Shown here: in pieces, positions 50,640-61,925 of the stretch
Position numbering within the stretch: the first letter of the stretch is position 1
How the letters are laid out: every line of letters begins with the position of its first letter
The notes under the pieces: model-generated
Databases searched by the model: none
Told to the model about the DNA's origin: nothing
What the model saw: the letters and a program-made list of their open reading frames with translations, nothing else
Assembly (NCBI GenBank): GCA_029945375.1
Contig: CM057064.1
Coordinates: 2,170,001-2,234,000, forward strand
Length of the DNA stretch: 64,000 nucleotides
Direction: 5' to 3'
From: Agaricus subrufescens
Lineage: Eukaryota; Basidiomycota; Agaricomycetes; Agaricales; Agaricaceae
Made by a program: the position numbers and the translations under genes

Positions 50640-52787
50640 TGAATGATAACTAACGCTTAAAAGATACGATATTGATCGACATCTTTCGACGATGTCTTTT
50701 ATTACGCTAAGTACCGTATATACAGCAGATGTTTTTCAAAGTGTATCTACGGGTCTACAGTCAACGCGAAAGATACATAGCGAATGCGAATTTTGAATTA
50801 GAAGGTTTTGCCCCGTAATATGAGGCCTCCTTGAGTCCACCCCTGAATGTTGAGGTTTCTTTGAGGCTTTCCGGGGCATGTATGCCCCCTACATGCCTTG
50901 AGAACCTATCAAAGATGCGGATAGTTGCGTGAGGGATATTTGAGGTGGAACCGGGGGGCCCAGAGCTGTGGAATCCGCCCCTGTAGGTGATTGTACATAA
51001 GACCGGGAGTTTGGCCGTGAAAACGCGATTAAACTCACCTTATCTGTGCCCAAAGGCACCCTCTAATTTTTTTCTTGGCCGCATACCGCCCTATATTCTT
51101 CCATACTTCTCTCAAAGCCTTTTCAACCGCTCTATCAAGGCCCCTCGCTTGGTGAGTGTCGTGCTTCATTGTCGCGATACGATAGACTTTGATTTTTCGT
51201 TGTTTAAGGCCGAATCGCACACGCGATGATGCCTGGCGGCGATACCAGAGCGTTTTCATTCGCCTGGATCGATGGTGGCAAGCGGTGGACATGGGGGCGA
51301 AGAGTGGGAGTGGGACTGTGATCGAGGGTGGGGTGAGTGTTCGTTGATTGAGAGGTGGGAGAGGAGAGAAGAGAGTGAACAAATAAGTACGCACCTTGAG
51401 TTCTTTATGATACCCAAACAAGAGCGTACAACACCTAAGCGTTCACAAACAAACGCCGGCGTTGCTAGGCTCTGAATGAGCCAGCTGTACGAAAAGGTTC
51501 GGGAGCCATTTCGGTCCTGGCACTTCATGAGAAACAAATGGATGAGGTGGCGCGTCCACTATATCATCCATTAACGCCGAGCCGGGCGTACCAATTTCTG
51601 CATTAGCTGTGAGTAGAGAAGTGAGCGACGCTAGAGGCGGGAGTGTTAGTCTGGCTGCAGCAGCTATTGCTACTGCTGTTCTTGCGGCGGAGTGAAAGAT
51701 AGGGAGGAAGAAGCCGCTCTGTAGCCTTTCAGAGACATCATTTGTCTCTGGGAGGAGTAGTGCGGTCCAGTCAAGCTCTCCCTCAAAACTGAAACAATTG
51801 TATCATAGCCGACTGCATCTTTTCCTTTTATCGCATCTCGCTTTGACTATCATTATTCAACTCTAGTGTTTCTGTCTGTTTCTGGGTTTCTTCGAGTTTT
51901 CCTTTGGGTTTCTAGAGTTTTGGGTTATCGGGCCGATGAAGTGGCGTCGCTCTGTCGAATCCACCTCCCACCTCCCACTTTGCTTGTCTGGTCTTTGGCC
52001 AGCCCTGCTTACCACGCTTTATCACATTGATTCGGCGTTTCTCTTGATAGATGCTACCAGAGAATCTATAACAAACTGCCACCGGTCAGTAGTCTTTACT
52101 TACCGCCCATAGCGACCTGTTTTTCCATGCTACCGGTGTATTTCGACGACTCCAGGCGGTGACTGTTGCGCTGAAATATTACCGTGATTGTCAGTATCAA
52201 ATATTGTCCTTGCTACGGAGTAAACGTCTGTCCGTGAAGCTATCGAAAACAGGAACGAAAAAAGAGGTTGAGCTTGACGGAGAGCTAACTGTGGGAACGT
52301 GCCTGCCTCGCATAACTATTCAAGCATGGATAGCTAAGTTCTCCTTCACAACGACGGCGTGCGTTCGATGCATGAGACATGAGAATCAAAGCTTCGAAGG
52401 CACGAGCAAGCGTTCATTTGCATACTCTGATTTCCTCGACACACAAGGTACGTGCGCGGCCTTGACATGCACCACCTTGACTTCTTTCAACCCACTGCCT
52501 TACCCGCTCCTTGCCCAATATATAGCTCGAGGATGTTGTGGATTCGGTTGATATTTCGAGGGTGGTATTCGAACTTGATGCCGAGGAGCGGCCTAGTTAT
52601 TTGGTGGTATAGGGTGTGCATAAAGGAACCGGTCACAAAGTGGATTATAGGAAGGAGGGATAGGGCTGGCAGCTGCGCGGGCGTTTCGGAATAGGGGCGA
52701 TGTTATCAGTATGCGATGACCGGAGAACGTATCACCACATAATTCAAGCCTCAAGAGGCAAATTGGAAATTATGCAAGGTACATTCG
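50640..52787. other. Region with unassigned open frames beside the transposase
   Basis: About 2.1 kb. A minus-strand frame (51035-51421) has a basic C-terminal part (GLKQRKIKVYRIATMKHDTH then ARGLDRAVEKALREVWKNIG). A plus-strand frame (52159-52551) has KKEVELDGELTVGTCLPRI and CVRCMRHENQSFEGTSKR, with a possible donor at 52448. Neither matches a family I know. Either may be cargo exons or chance. Confidence 0.25.
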
Positions 52788-55700
52788 TCATTCAATCTCT
52801 GTTACTGTATCGCTTCGGTCCACAACACCCCAAGTATTCCCGCAGTAAACTCTCCCAATGACACATTCTACAGTGTTTAAATCCACGGCTTCGATAGTGG
52901 ACGTCTCTTGACAGTAAGAGATGCCATGTTCTGTAGTCTTCTTCGTGCCTTGGATGATAGCGAAGATGACCGTTGACGGCGAATCCAATTTCAATCGCGG
53001 GATGACTGGTAAGTCCAGAACCACAACCTGCTTCAACTGTCCATAGTATGTGCGGGTCTCATATTCCGGCTCACGTCTCTTTTGCCTTGCGAAGCGATCT
53101 ACACAGAGGATGTACTACATAGTTGGATTAGATTCAGCTTGCTTATGGAAGAATGGAGAGTGTTCACCTTCACATACGAAGCATCACGGCTATCTTCAGT
53201 TCGTCTAATGATATCGCTTGCAACCAAAGTCTCGTCATTCCCAAGACAAGTGACTTTGCCATATTGCAGAAGGGGACCGTCGAGTTTAATGGCAGCTCGT
53301 ATGGAGGATATTGAAACATCGAATCGCGTTGCCAAAGCCGCGTGAACTCTGTTGCGTGAAGCCGTTGAGAGGGTTGTTTCCTGACGAGGGCCCCAAAGTT
53401 TGAACGTTGGATCTTGATCAATCAGTCAATAATTGATGATCACGAAAGATCATAAATGCTACTTACACGAATCATAAATCTTTTGGCGTACCGTCTTTGT
53501 CTGAGGATCTAAATCTAGCTCATCTTGTAAGTTATACAACAATCGAATTTGATCAAGGCGAGCATTTGCAAGCATGAAGGTATTGATAGACTCATAGGGG
53601 TGTCGCTGACTCTTGATAGCACAAAGAAGATTGTTGCATTCACGCTCCATCAGGAAGGCCCAGTAACTCCAAACGGGACCGGCTACCCGGATACCCCATG
53701 CAATATGAAGCAATGCATGGAGGGTCAACGGACACGCAGAGAGTCGTGCTGGCTGGTTGCGATAATAATACCTGCACGTCATCAAGAATAGTTCAACAAA
53801 TGAGTATAACTACTCTTACCGTTCATAATCCCATACCCACTGGACAAAACCTTCTTCAATTTCACGCAGCATCTTTTCATCAATTTCATAAGAGAGGCAA
53901 AGCTTGAGTAGATTAACAAGCCTCATAAAGTGCTGGTAGTATAGCACCTTCGGGAATCTTCCGCGGAGAACGATTGGAGCTATGAAGAGTGTCCAGTTCG
54001 AATACATCTCGGCGGACATTTGTGATTGCTTCGTGGCAATGTTGGGGACACGAGCGCCAAAAGAAGAAGGGATTGTTGATCCACAATCCTCTGTAGCTTT
54101 GCCAATTTCTGCCCAAACCCGAGGCCCTATTAGATATCCCTTGTTCTCGTGGTCTAAGTCTTTAAATTCACCGATCCAAAATGATATCAAGTTTGGGATC
54201 AGATTTTCCCAAACCAGGTGCATGAAATCGAACGGAAACGACTTAGGGAATGAAATCGCGGATACATTTGAAAGGACCGGTATGCCCTTGATACCATACC
54301 GCTTCGCAAGGTCCTCAAAAGAGGTGTTAGTGGATGACATCTGTACGGCGATAGCTTGTTCAATGAGTTCACGATGTGTCCGCATCGGGAGATCCCTCGG
54401 ATTGTAGCGGGTTGGATTGGCATTAAGAAGGTTGTCCCGTCGTAAGGGGACATAGTACGTTTTCTTGGCTGCGAGATGGTTACATATGCCTTGGATTTCG
54501 CAAACACGGCATGGGCTAAGTGCATTTGAGCCTTTCATGTTCATAACGAGCGCCATGGCAGGTATGTCACCAAAAACAAGGATGAGATAAGCATGGAGGG
54601 GAAAATATGCCTGGGAGATTGAGTCCCAAGCCTTGACGCCAGCTTCGAGTTGAATCAATTCTTGAACAAGTGGCCAAAGATAAGAATCTACATCCCATGG
54701 TTTCTTGGGACCCGGAATCACACCGACACGTAAACGGTGTTTCTTTTGAAAACGTATCTCCGGCGCAAGGTTGTAATCAAATAAGACGATCGGCCAACAC
54801 GTCTGGCTCCGTCGCTTGAATGGGGCAAACCCATCAGTTGAAAGGCCGAGAGCGATGTCACGTTCATCGGAAAAGTAATAGAAGGGATTGTTGCTGTCGC
54901 CGGTAGGGACGATGGTTCGAAGGAGCGATTGATAGTGTGAACCATCAAAGACGTCTCTAATCACACCTGGTTCATGTTTAAATTCTGCTCGATAGCGCAG
55001 TCTTTTGGCATGCTCGCGACTGGATAACATGGCGAGCAGACGAGGAGTGATGGGAAGATACGCGAAACACTTCCGCGGCTGGCCTTTAGCATTGAGTCTT
55101 GGTTCGTTGCACTGGGGGTTGGGACAGTGAGTATAATGCTCATATGGCCCCGTGAAACAGGCACAGCTATTGATGCAGCAGTCGTAGCGGATAGGCTGCA
55201 AGCCGGACAGTACCTGCACACGTTTCTTCGTCATCTTGAGTGACTCGTGATGAGCTTTTCGAAACACGCGCTCCATCCTTGCAAATGTCCTGTCGGTCAA
55301 TCGTTCCTCAATCTTGAGAGTGTATTTGAGGAGAAGGTCGATATCAGCCTCGCTAAGGCTGTTTGAGTTGTCTATCAAATGATGAGATACATGGCAGTAT
55401 AACTGTGAGGAGAAAAACAGACCTAAAGCCGCCAATTCGCGCTTACAATGTTCCCGAGCTTTATCCCAGAGAGTGATGCCTGCCACATCTGTGCGAAGGT
55501 CATCGTTTTCCTCATCCGTCGAGTCATTGCTTTCAGGATCACTATGCATGTCCTGGTCTTCATCCGCAAACAGCGAGTCGTGAAGTGCGTCGTTTGTCAG
55601 CGCAAGTTGTTCCTGGTCGTCCTCCTGATTGTCTTCTTCCTCTAAACTTGCAAATCGAAAGGTAGATCTCCAAGTTCGTTCTACTGCCATCTCTATTTGC

Positions 55701-56083
55701 TCTCTCGCTCTACTTGCTCGCCTAGTATCAGCGCCTGTTTGGTCCCCATTGAAGGGATATTCGCCAATTATGGGAGCAAGAGGTTCCGCTGCATCTGGTG
55801 CGTCATCTACAGCCGCCGGGGTGACCAGACTGGGAGGAGGGGATGATGGAAAGGCAGTTGTAAGAGGAGCCGCGCTGGTTGAGGGCGCATTCTGCCGTCG
55901 CTTTTTAGCGGCCCTTGTATCCTCTATCACGGTGTCAGAGGGAGGATCTTGAGTGGCGATTATAGCTTTGAGCGAAACGGACTTCACCCGGCCTACTTGG
56001 TGTCGTCGTCTTGTACAAGGAGTTACCAGCTTACGGCAAGGGCATGAGCACCTGACCCTAGACACTTTGGATGGTCGTGCCAT
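52788..56083 (-). CDS. Tnp2-family (CACTA-like) transposase
   Basis: The main exon (about 53816-56083) opens MARPSKVSRVRCSCPCRKLV. An acidic region precedes the zinc-ribbon-like Tnp2 signature YDCCINSCACFTGPYEHYTH then CPNPQCNEPR. The RNase H-like core follows: LGLSTDGFAPFKRRSQTCWP, LFDYNLAPEIRFQKKHRLRV, IPGPKKPWDVDSYLWPLVQE and a CRVCEIQGICNH site. A C-terminal domain related to DUF4218 (CPLTLHALLHIAWGIRVAGP) lies in the next exon (about 53465-53767). Further exons run to 52788 (TVECVIGRVYCGNTWGVVDR). About 1,000 residues in total, with no inactivating stop seen. Tnp2 transposases move CACTA/En-Spm-type elements. The start at 56083 is the first ATG in frame, 45 nt after a TATATAT box. The catalytic residues are presumed from family position. 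Confidence 0.85.
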
Positions 56084-56936
56084 GGTGGGTTGAATACGAA
56101 GTGGACGTGGCAGCGACGAGCGAAATATATATGGAGTGCACAGCACGGAAATTTCTTCCGACCGATAGGGCGGTGTTTTACGCGACCTCAGCCCGAGCGG
56201 CGCGCGAGTGGATCAAGGGTGAAGGATGATATTATTGATTGCTAAGACTATATGCATTAAGTATTTTAAAAATGACGAAGAAGGTCTGTGATCGCGGGGA
56301 GCTACAGCGAGTCAGGGTGCGAGTCGAGGCGGTGAAACAAGCAGCATCGGGGTTGGGGCATGACTGGTGGGATGGTACAAATCAAAACGAGGAGGTGATT
56401 ATAACGGAAACCCGCTATATTCGAATGGAGGCACAGGAATCCCTATGCCAGAAAATGGGGAGATGGTCGACACCGCCTGTCCTTGTAAGCGGATGTTGGC
56501 CTTGATCTTGATGTTACAGTTAATCATGCAGGTCCTAGGAGAGTAGTTAGCTGACAAAAGCAAAAGTTGATGACTTACACGAGCGCCGGAGTAGTTGTAG
56601 ATGGAGGAGGAGGGAGAGATGAGTCGACGTGATGAAGTCACAATACCGTGACACAAACGGATCAATGGCTGATGAAAGGCACGTGCCGACCCCAACAATG
56701 ATCATCTGACCATCACCAACAGAATCCTGATGGCATCAAAAAATCCTCGTCCCTCCTCACCCACATCTTCGCCTTGCTCGAGCCATCTGTGGCCCTCACC
56801 CACGATCAATTTTTATATCTCGGGTTTCCGGGATATCACTCTCCATTACCTCGGGCTTCCGGGGTAGCATTTTCTGTATCTTCTTGGGTCTCCAGGAGGC
56901 TCGCCACATTTCATCCCGACCTATTCTCTTGCAACG
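56084..56936. promoter_or_regulatory. Bidirectional promoter between transposase and partner gene
   Basis: About 0.85 kb between divergent start codons. TATATAT near 56125-56132 serves the transposase. TTTTTATATC near 56810-56820 may serve the partner gene. The sharing suggests joint expression. Confidence 0.45.
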
Positions 56937-59900
56937 ATGCCGGGCCGAGCATACCTCATCGATGGTGATATCTACTACTCTCCGAACTGCGACAGAGATG
57001 TTCAGCTTCCTAGTGAACTCAACATCGACAATATCACGTCATTCAACCATGTTGGGGTGGAAGCTTTCGAAAGGCCATACTGGTGGTCAGAGAGGGTTCC
57101 GTGGCTGGGATTCGTGCCGAGGCGACCGGTATGCTGGAATGGTGCACTCGTCGAAGATATTGGCTACATGCCGAGGCGCTTACTGGTCAATAATGAGTCC
57201 TCGCGTTACAAACTACCTTATCTTACACAAAATACATGGTTGGCGGTAGAAACATTGATCTGTGAGGTGCTGGGAATCTTCTCGCGCCATTTCAACATAC
57301 AATACGTAGCACCATACCCGACTCGAAAGTGGGGCTATACCAACAGTCATGACACTGAGGCCTTGACGTGGCAACATGCACGGCAGGGACGAGACTGGTT
57401 CGCAATGTGGATCGCTTTGCTCTATTGGATGTTGAAGACCGTCCCGGAGGATCCGAAATACATGGAAGGAATCAGTCCTACGGAGTGGTATAAATTGCTG
57501 GTTTCATGGGACAAGGCTCGTATAAGCGTATGGGAGTCATTGCGATGTGCTCCGTTATTGCAACGGTTCTGGGACGCCAATCGTTCAGGTGTCTTTCTTC
57601 ACAACCCCGATGATCTGCCAAGTCAACCATCTGCTTTGTGGTTCGACCACTGCGGAATGCCGGTCTGGTACCGCTGGGCTAGTCGAGAAATTGCCCAAAG
57701 CCGACGAGGTGACCGTCGACTCATGGCTCCCCCTCCCGAAGTACTCCAAGCTGCCACCACCGTTATTACGCCATCCGTGCCCTTCCCCGACACCAACACA
57801 GGGTATGAATGGGAGAGTCAGCAAGATTATGGTGAGTCGATTGTCCATGTATTCTTCGCATATCTCACAAACTAACTAACAACCTCACCAGAGCCTCACT
57901 TCACCCCAGCTAGCCCACCACAAATGCATGTCATTGATGATGATCAACGTCCCCCTTCCTCGCCCTCTCAAATCAGCAAGCTTGTTTGGAAGAATGGACG
58001 ACTACGTCAAGTTGAAAAATCAGGTTGTGATATCTGGGAAGCATTCGAAAAGAAGCATGAGGAGAGGCATCAGAAGATGCTACTCAATGAGAGCCCTGTC
58101 AACCGACAAACAAGATTAAATCGCCAACAAAAGCTGCCACTTGTTAGTGCGGCAGTGTACGTGTGGGAGTGGACTCTAGACACGCCACCCAAGTTTGTTC
58201 GAACCCTAGTTCCCAAGCGAGATTGAAGTGAGATGCTGGAACAGGCCCGCCCTGGGGAATCTCGCTATGATTCATTCTGCAATGAGTGGTCCATTTGTAG
58301 TGAGTGGGTCGATGAATCATACGAGGATTCGGATGAAGAAGCAGAAGAGACTGAGGGAGGTGTTGATTTGCATTCCTGTACTCCGTCTGCTCAATCTGTT
58401 GAGCCACTCTCATCGCCCGCTTCCTCCGCCCTCCCTATTGCTTCTGTAGCCTCTAACCTCCCTGCCGCCTCTCCCGCCTCTGCCTTCCCTATCGCCTCCG
58501 CTCTCCCCGCTGCCTTTGTCGCTTCTGCCCTCCCTGTCGCCTCCGCCTTCCCTGCTCCCCGAGCCGCTTCCGCCCTCCCTACCGCCTCCATTCTCCCTAC
58601 CGCCTCTATTCTCCCTGCCGCCTCTACTCTTCCTGTCGCCTCTGCTCTCCCTGCCGCCTCTGCTCTCCCTGCCGCCTCTGCTCTCCCTGCCGCCCTCCCT
58701 GCCCACCCTATCAGCCCCTCTCTGCTACATACACCGTCGGGTAGCGGCCTAATGTCTGTTCCAAGCAGCGAACTAGAAAAGTCTCGGTTGCAGGTACTTG
58801 ATGTCCTGACCAAGCACTATGGTTTTCTCCCCCCGCTAGGGTTATCCACCCAAGTTGGGGTTTTAGCACACTTGGCTGACATCAAGGCTGTACTCGCCGT
58901 CACCGGCACCAACACCGTCAAAATAAACAGCGCCCTCTGGGCAACGGAAATGGGCCGTGCTTGCATTGACTTTGTGCTGTATCTCACTAGCAAGGAACAA
59001 GCTGAACCCCCGGTAGCTGTGTGGGACCTTTCGTCAGGGTGTTGTCAGCCTCTCAAGTTCTCTCATCGATTGCGCAATATCAAACGGGTGCAGGCAGGCG
59101 CCCAGAGCCTTTACATGTTCGACTTCGGTGAATGGGCTACTGTCCCCTGGAGTGTTGCTGTTTATACAGCTTCTGCGGCTCTTATGGTCTGTCGTCTACA
59201 TCCTGACCTCAGAGACAAAGACATCGCCGTCGAATTGGCACAATCCGGGGTTCCTTTCCGCACCCTACAGAAACGGGTTGGTCTTAACGTTGTGAAAGAT
59301 GAGCTGCCGTGTGCAATGATACCAATGGTTTTCTCAAACCATGTTTTTACTCTCAACGACTACAACTTTTGGAAGCAAAGATGCCAGTCTATCTTGACTT
59401 CCCGGCGCGGCCGTGCGGCTGTACTACGTGGTGGTTATGTTTGGCGCTTGGCGCTGGATGAAGGCATTGGTATCAGCGAGGCATTGAAGGGGCCCTCGGG
59501 TCTACATTACAACAACGCTCTCAACTTCTGTGCATGGGATAAAGATGGTATAGAATACATCGATGACAATCTGACAAATGATGAGCTGGACCTCATATGC
59601 GGCGTATACCAAAGCTTCACAGGTACGTTCTGTAGTGTGGAACAATGCAGCTTCCTTACTAACTGTTCACGGTAGGTATTGGTGGAAGCATCAAGAAACA
59701 GTCATGGTATCCTCTTTGCTCCACGTTCGAAGGCAACGGGGACGACCAGGGTCGCTGGAATTCTCGACTAGAAAGCAACTACCTCAGTCGTCAATCGTTC
59801 ATCCTTGCCGGGACGGCCACAATCGATCCAAAGCTGTTATTATCAGCCACCCAGTGGCGCGACAAGACTCGAGGCTCTGGAGATGCCAGGAGATCCACCA

Positions 59901-59953
59901 GTTCTGTGCAAAAGTGGTCCACACAATTCCTTGATACGTACTGCAGGGCATAA
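56937..59953 (+). CDS. Large unknown protein paired with the Tnp2 transposase; one in-frame TGA
   Basis: The first exon (56937-57831) encodes MPGRAYLIDGDIYYSPNCDR, a Trp-rich region (FERPYWWSERVPWLGFVPRR), TWLAVETLICEVLGIFSRHF and SALWFDHCGMPVWYRWASRE. The second exon (57892 on) continues EPHFTPASPPQMHVIDDDQR to RTLVPKRD, then hits TGA at 58224-58226. The same frame carries straight on with SEMLEQARPGESRYDSF, an Ala/Pro/Ser repeat block (about 58420-58700), and a folded C-terminal domain (HYGFLPPLGLSTQVGVLAHL, DFGEWATVPWSVAVYTASAA, GGYVWRLALDEGIGISEALK). The last exon (about 59676-59953) follows an intron with GT-AG borders. Similar proteins recur next to Tnp2-like genes in mushroom genomes (recalled, not verified). 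The function is unknown. TGA could be a point mutation of a Trp codon. Confidence 0.7.
58420..58700 (+). repeat. Coding minisatellite, ALPAAS-type repeat
   Basis: An 18-bp unit related to GCTCTCCCTGCCGCCTCT is repeated about a dozen times with drift. It encodes variants of A-L-P-A-A-S inside the partner protein. The last four units (about 58636-58697) are nearly identical, so the array probably changes length. Confidence 0.8.
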
Positions 59954-60315
59954 ATCATTTTCGATCTGTACCTTACGAACAACGCTTATTGCTGTAGAAT
60001 AGAGTCTTAACTAATTTGTAGATTTTGCTTGTTTGTTTTCGCATTCTTGGACAACGGCGGACATGTAGTGTACACCTGTAGCTTTCGTTCAACCCACTGT
60101 TAGAGCCTGCAATTTATGCGGGAGCATTGTTCGATGTTACTTTGGTAATTTTCCATCTCGATTTCACTTTCCTGCACTACTAATCCGACAGCTATAGTTC
60201 TTAATATTCATGGAAGAATTACAATATATTATCTTGTGGTATAACTCCTCCATTGGTACGTATCAAACTTGCACAACTCGCGTGCATCCTAGACTGCTTC
60301 TATTATGTCAAGTTC
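59954..60315. other. Convergent spacer inside the candidate element
   Basis: About 0.36 kb between two convergent stops. It is AT-rich and gene-free. Confidence 0.4.
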
Positions 60316-61443
60316 CTACTCGTCTTGCTTGGACAACTCGATATTCAGCTTGATATTTCCCCAGCCATTGTCTGGAGCGCGAACGTGTACACGCACAACC
60401 TTGCACCGCTAATAAAAAGTTAGTCAATGCACATCTCTGGAATTAAATATTTACTTTGCGTTGCCTCTCATCTAGGTCCTCAATCTCTACTTCAAGCACC
60501 TCCTCTCTGCCGCATTTCTGGCTACTACCGGAGGTTTCCTTGCTGATTGCTGGGCTCTCAATGGTATCTTGCTGAATACCTGCAGCGTTTTCAATGGTAT
60601 TTGGCATGGGCTCCTGTTGAGCATTACCAGACTCGCCCACATCCGATACGTGTTGTCTGTCAATTTGTTCTTCGCCAGGCTGATTATCTACACTAGGCTC
60701 TGATTCGTTTTGCTCCGCTCCTGTATGCCCCTGTTGGGAATTATCAGTCTCTCCCGCATCCAATACGTGTTGTCCGTTAATCTGTTCTTCGCCAGGCTGA
60801 TTATCTACACTAGGCTCTGATTCGTTTTGCTCCGCTCCTGTATGCCCCTGTTGGGAATTATCAGTCTCTCCCGCATCCGATACGTGTTGTCCGTTAATGT
60901 GTCCTTCGCCGGGTTGATCCTCTACACTAGGCTCCGCTTCGTTTTGCTCCTCTCCTGTGTAATTGTATAAGTATCAGCTTACTGAGTTGTAAGTGACTTA
61001 CCATTTTGCGGGCCCTGCTGACCAAAAAGTAGTCCAGTAGTGGCCACGGGTGGCGCGTCACCCTCCAAATCTGGCAAATCTGGCATCACAAATTCCGGCG
61101 TCACCAGGTACTTTCTGTATGGACACTGAACGTTCGGATTGGCTTTCAAGTATTCCTTCCACTCCAGCTGATTGCCAGGCATCAGAACTGATTCCGAAAA
61201 AGAGCCTAGGGCAGATGAAGGAGAGCCTAGGGGAGACGAAGGAGAGCCCATAAGGGGAGACGAAGGAGAGCTCATAAGGGGAGACGAAGGAGAGCCCATG
61301 AGGGGAGACGAAGGAGAGCTCATAAGGGGAGACGAAGGAGAGCCCATGAGGGGAGACGAAGGAGAGGAAATAGGTGAGTAATCCTCAGGCAATTGCGAAG
61401 ACATTTTACTGAACCACTGCCCTCGTCTCTCGTTTTTATCCAT
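60316..61443 (-). CDS. Two-repeat protein of unknown function (SPSSPLM and 39-residue repeats)
   Basis: Three exons. The ATG at 61443 gives MDKNERRGQWFSKMSSQLPE. Next come seven or so 8-residue repeats of the form SPSSPLMG/S. A short structured segment follows (LEWKEYLKANPNVQCPYRKY then LVTPEFVMPDLPDLEGD). After a small intron (about 60952-61002) an acidic Gln/Glu/Asn-rich region of three 39-residue repeats begins, each containing GQHVSDAGETDNSQQGHTG. The second intron (about 60411-60454) precedes RCKVVRVHVRAPDNGWGNIK and LNIELSKQDE. No domain is recognised. The repeats suggest a disordered or scaffold-like protein. The gene lies between two other element genes. Confidence 0.65.
60640..60990 (-). 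repeat. 117-bp coding tandem repeat, three units
   Basis: Units start at 60640, 60757 and 60874, exactly 117 bp (39 codons) apart. The first two and most of the third are nearly identical, which implies recent unequal exchange or purifying exchange. The frame is kept. Confidence 0.85.
61208..61375 (-). repeat. 24-bp coding tandem repeat (SPSSPLM)
   Basis: About seven units related to AGGGGAGACGAAGGAGAGCC on the + strand encode SPSSPLM followed by G or S in alternation. The units are almost identical. Confidence 0.85.
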
Positions 61444-61925
61444 AGGGCCATATCATCTCGACCTAGAAAAGTATCTTGAGCCGGATGTGTTCTTTGGATA
61501 TAGCCGGATCCCGACACCAGTGGCGCTCTACTGGAAGACGTAAAGCTGAGTCTTTTCCTTTCATTTCAACAGTAATTTACTACTTATAAAGAAAAGAACA
61601 TTTTTACTGCAGTGCGCCATCGACCCTGGCGGCACTGCTAATAGTGGAGTTGAATATACCGGTATGGATGTCGCCCGACGAAACAATGTCGGGCAGACGT
61701 AAGCTGAGCATTTTTTTTCATTTCTAAAAATTTTTGCTCACAAAGCATCCTTGTTGACTCACCGTTCTACCCGTCTGCCTATCTGTACTACGTTTTGCGC
61801 CTTTCCAATCGGCTACTAATGCAAGCGGTACTGCCTCAAGATATTGAATGTTCGTATGGTCCGCCATGTATATAAGTTGCGCTTCTGACTGGCATTGCTA
61901 CTCTACAGACCTCCCAATTCTCTAC
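61444..61925. promoter_or_regulatory. Divergent promoter inside the candidate element
   Basis: It contains TATATAAG at about 61867-61874, 52 nt before the ATG of the rightward gene. On the opposite strand TTTATAAG near 61582-61589 may serve the repeat protein gene. Confidence 0.5.

Noticed and set aside
56083..56146. Longer start for the Tnp2 transposase
   Set aside because: The extension begins at GTG and overlaps the TATA box; ATG at 56083 fits better.
58391..58813. Gly/Arg/Glu-rich minus-strand frames opposite the ALPAAS repeat
   Set aside because: Produced by the repeat; all frames are open in such an array.
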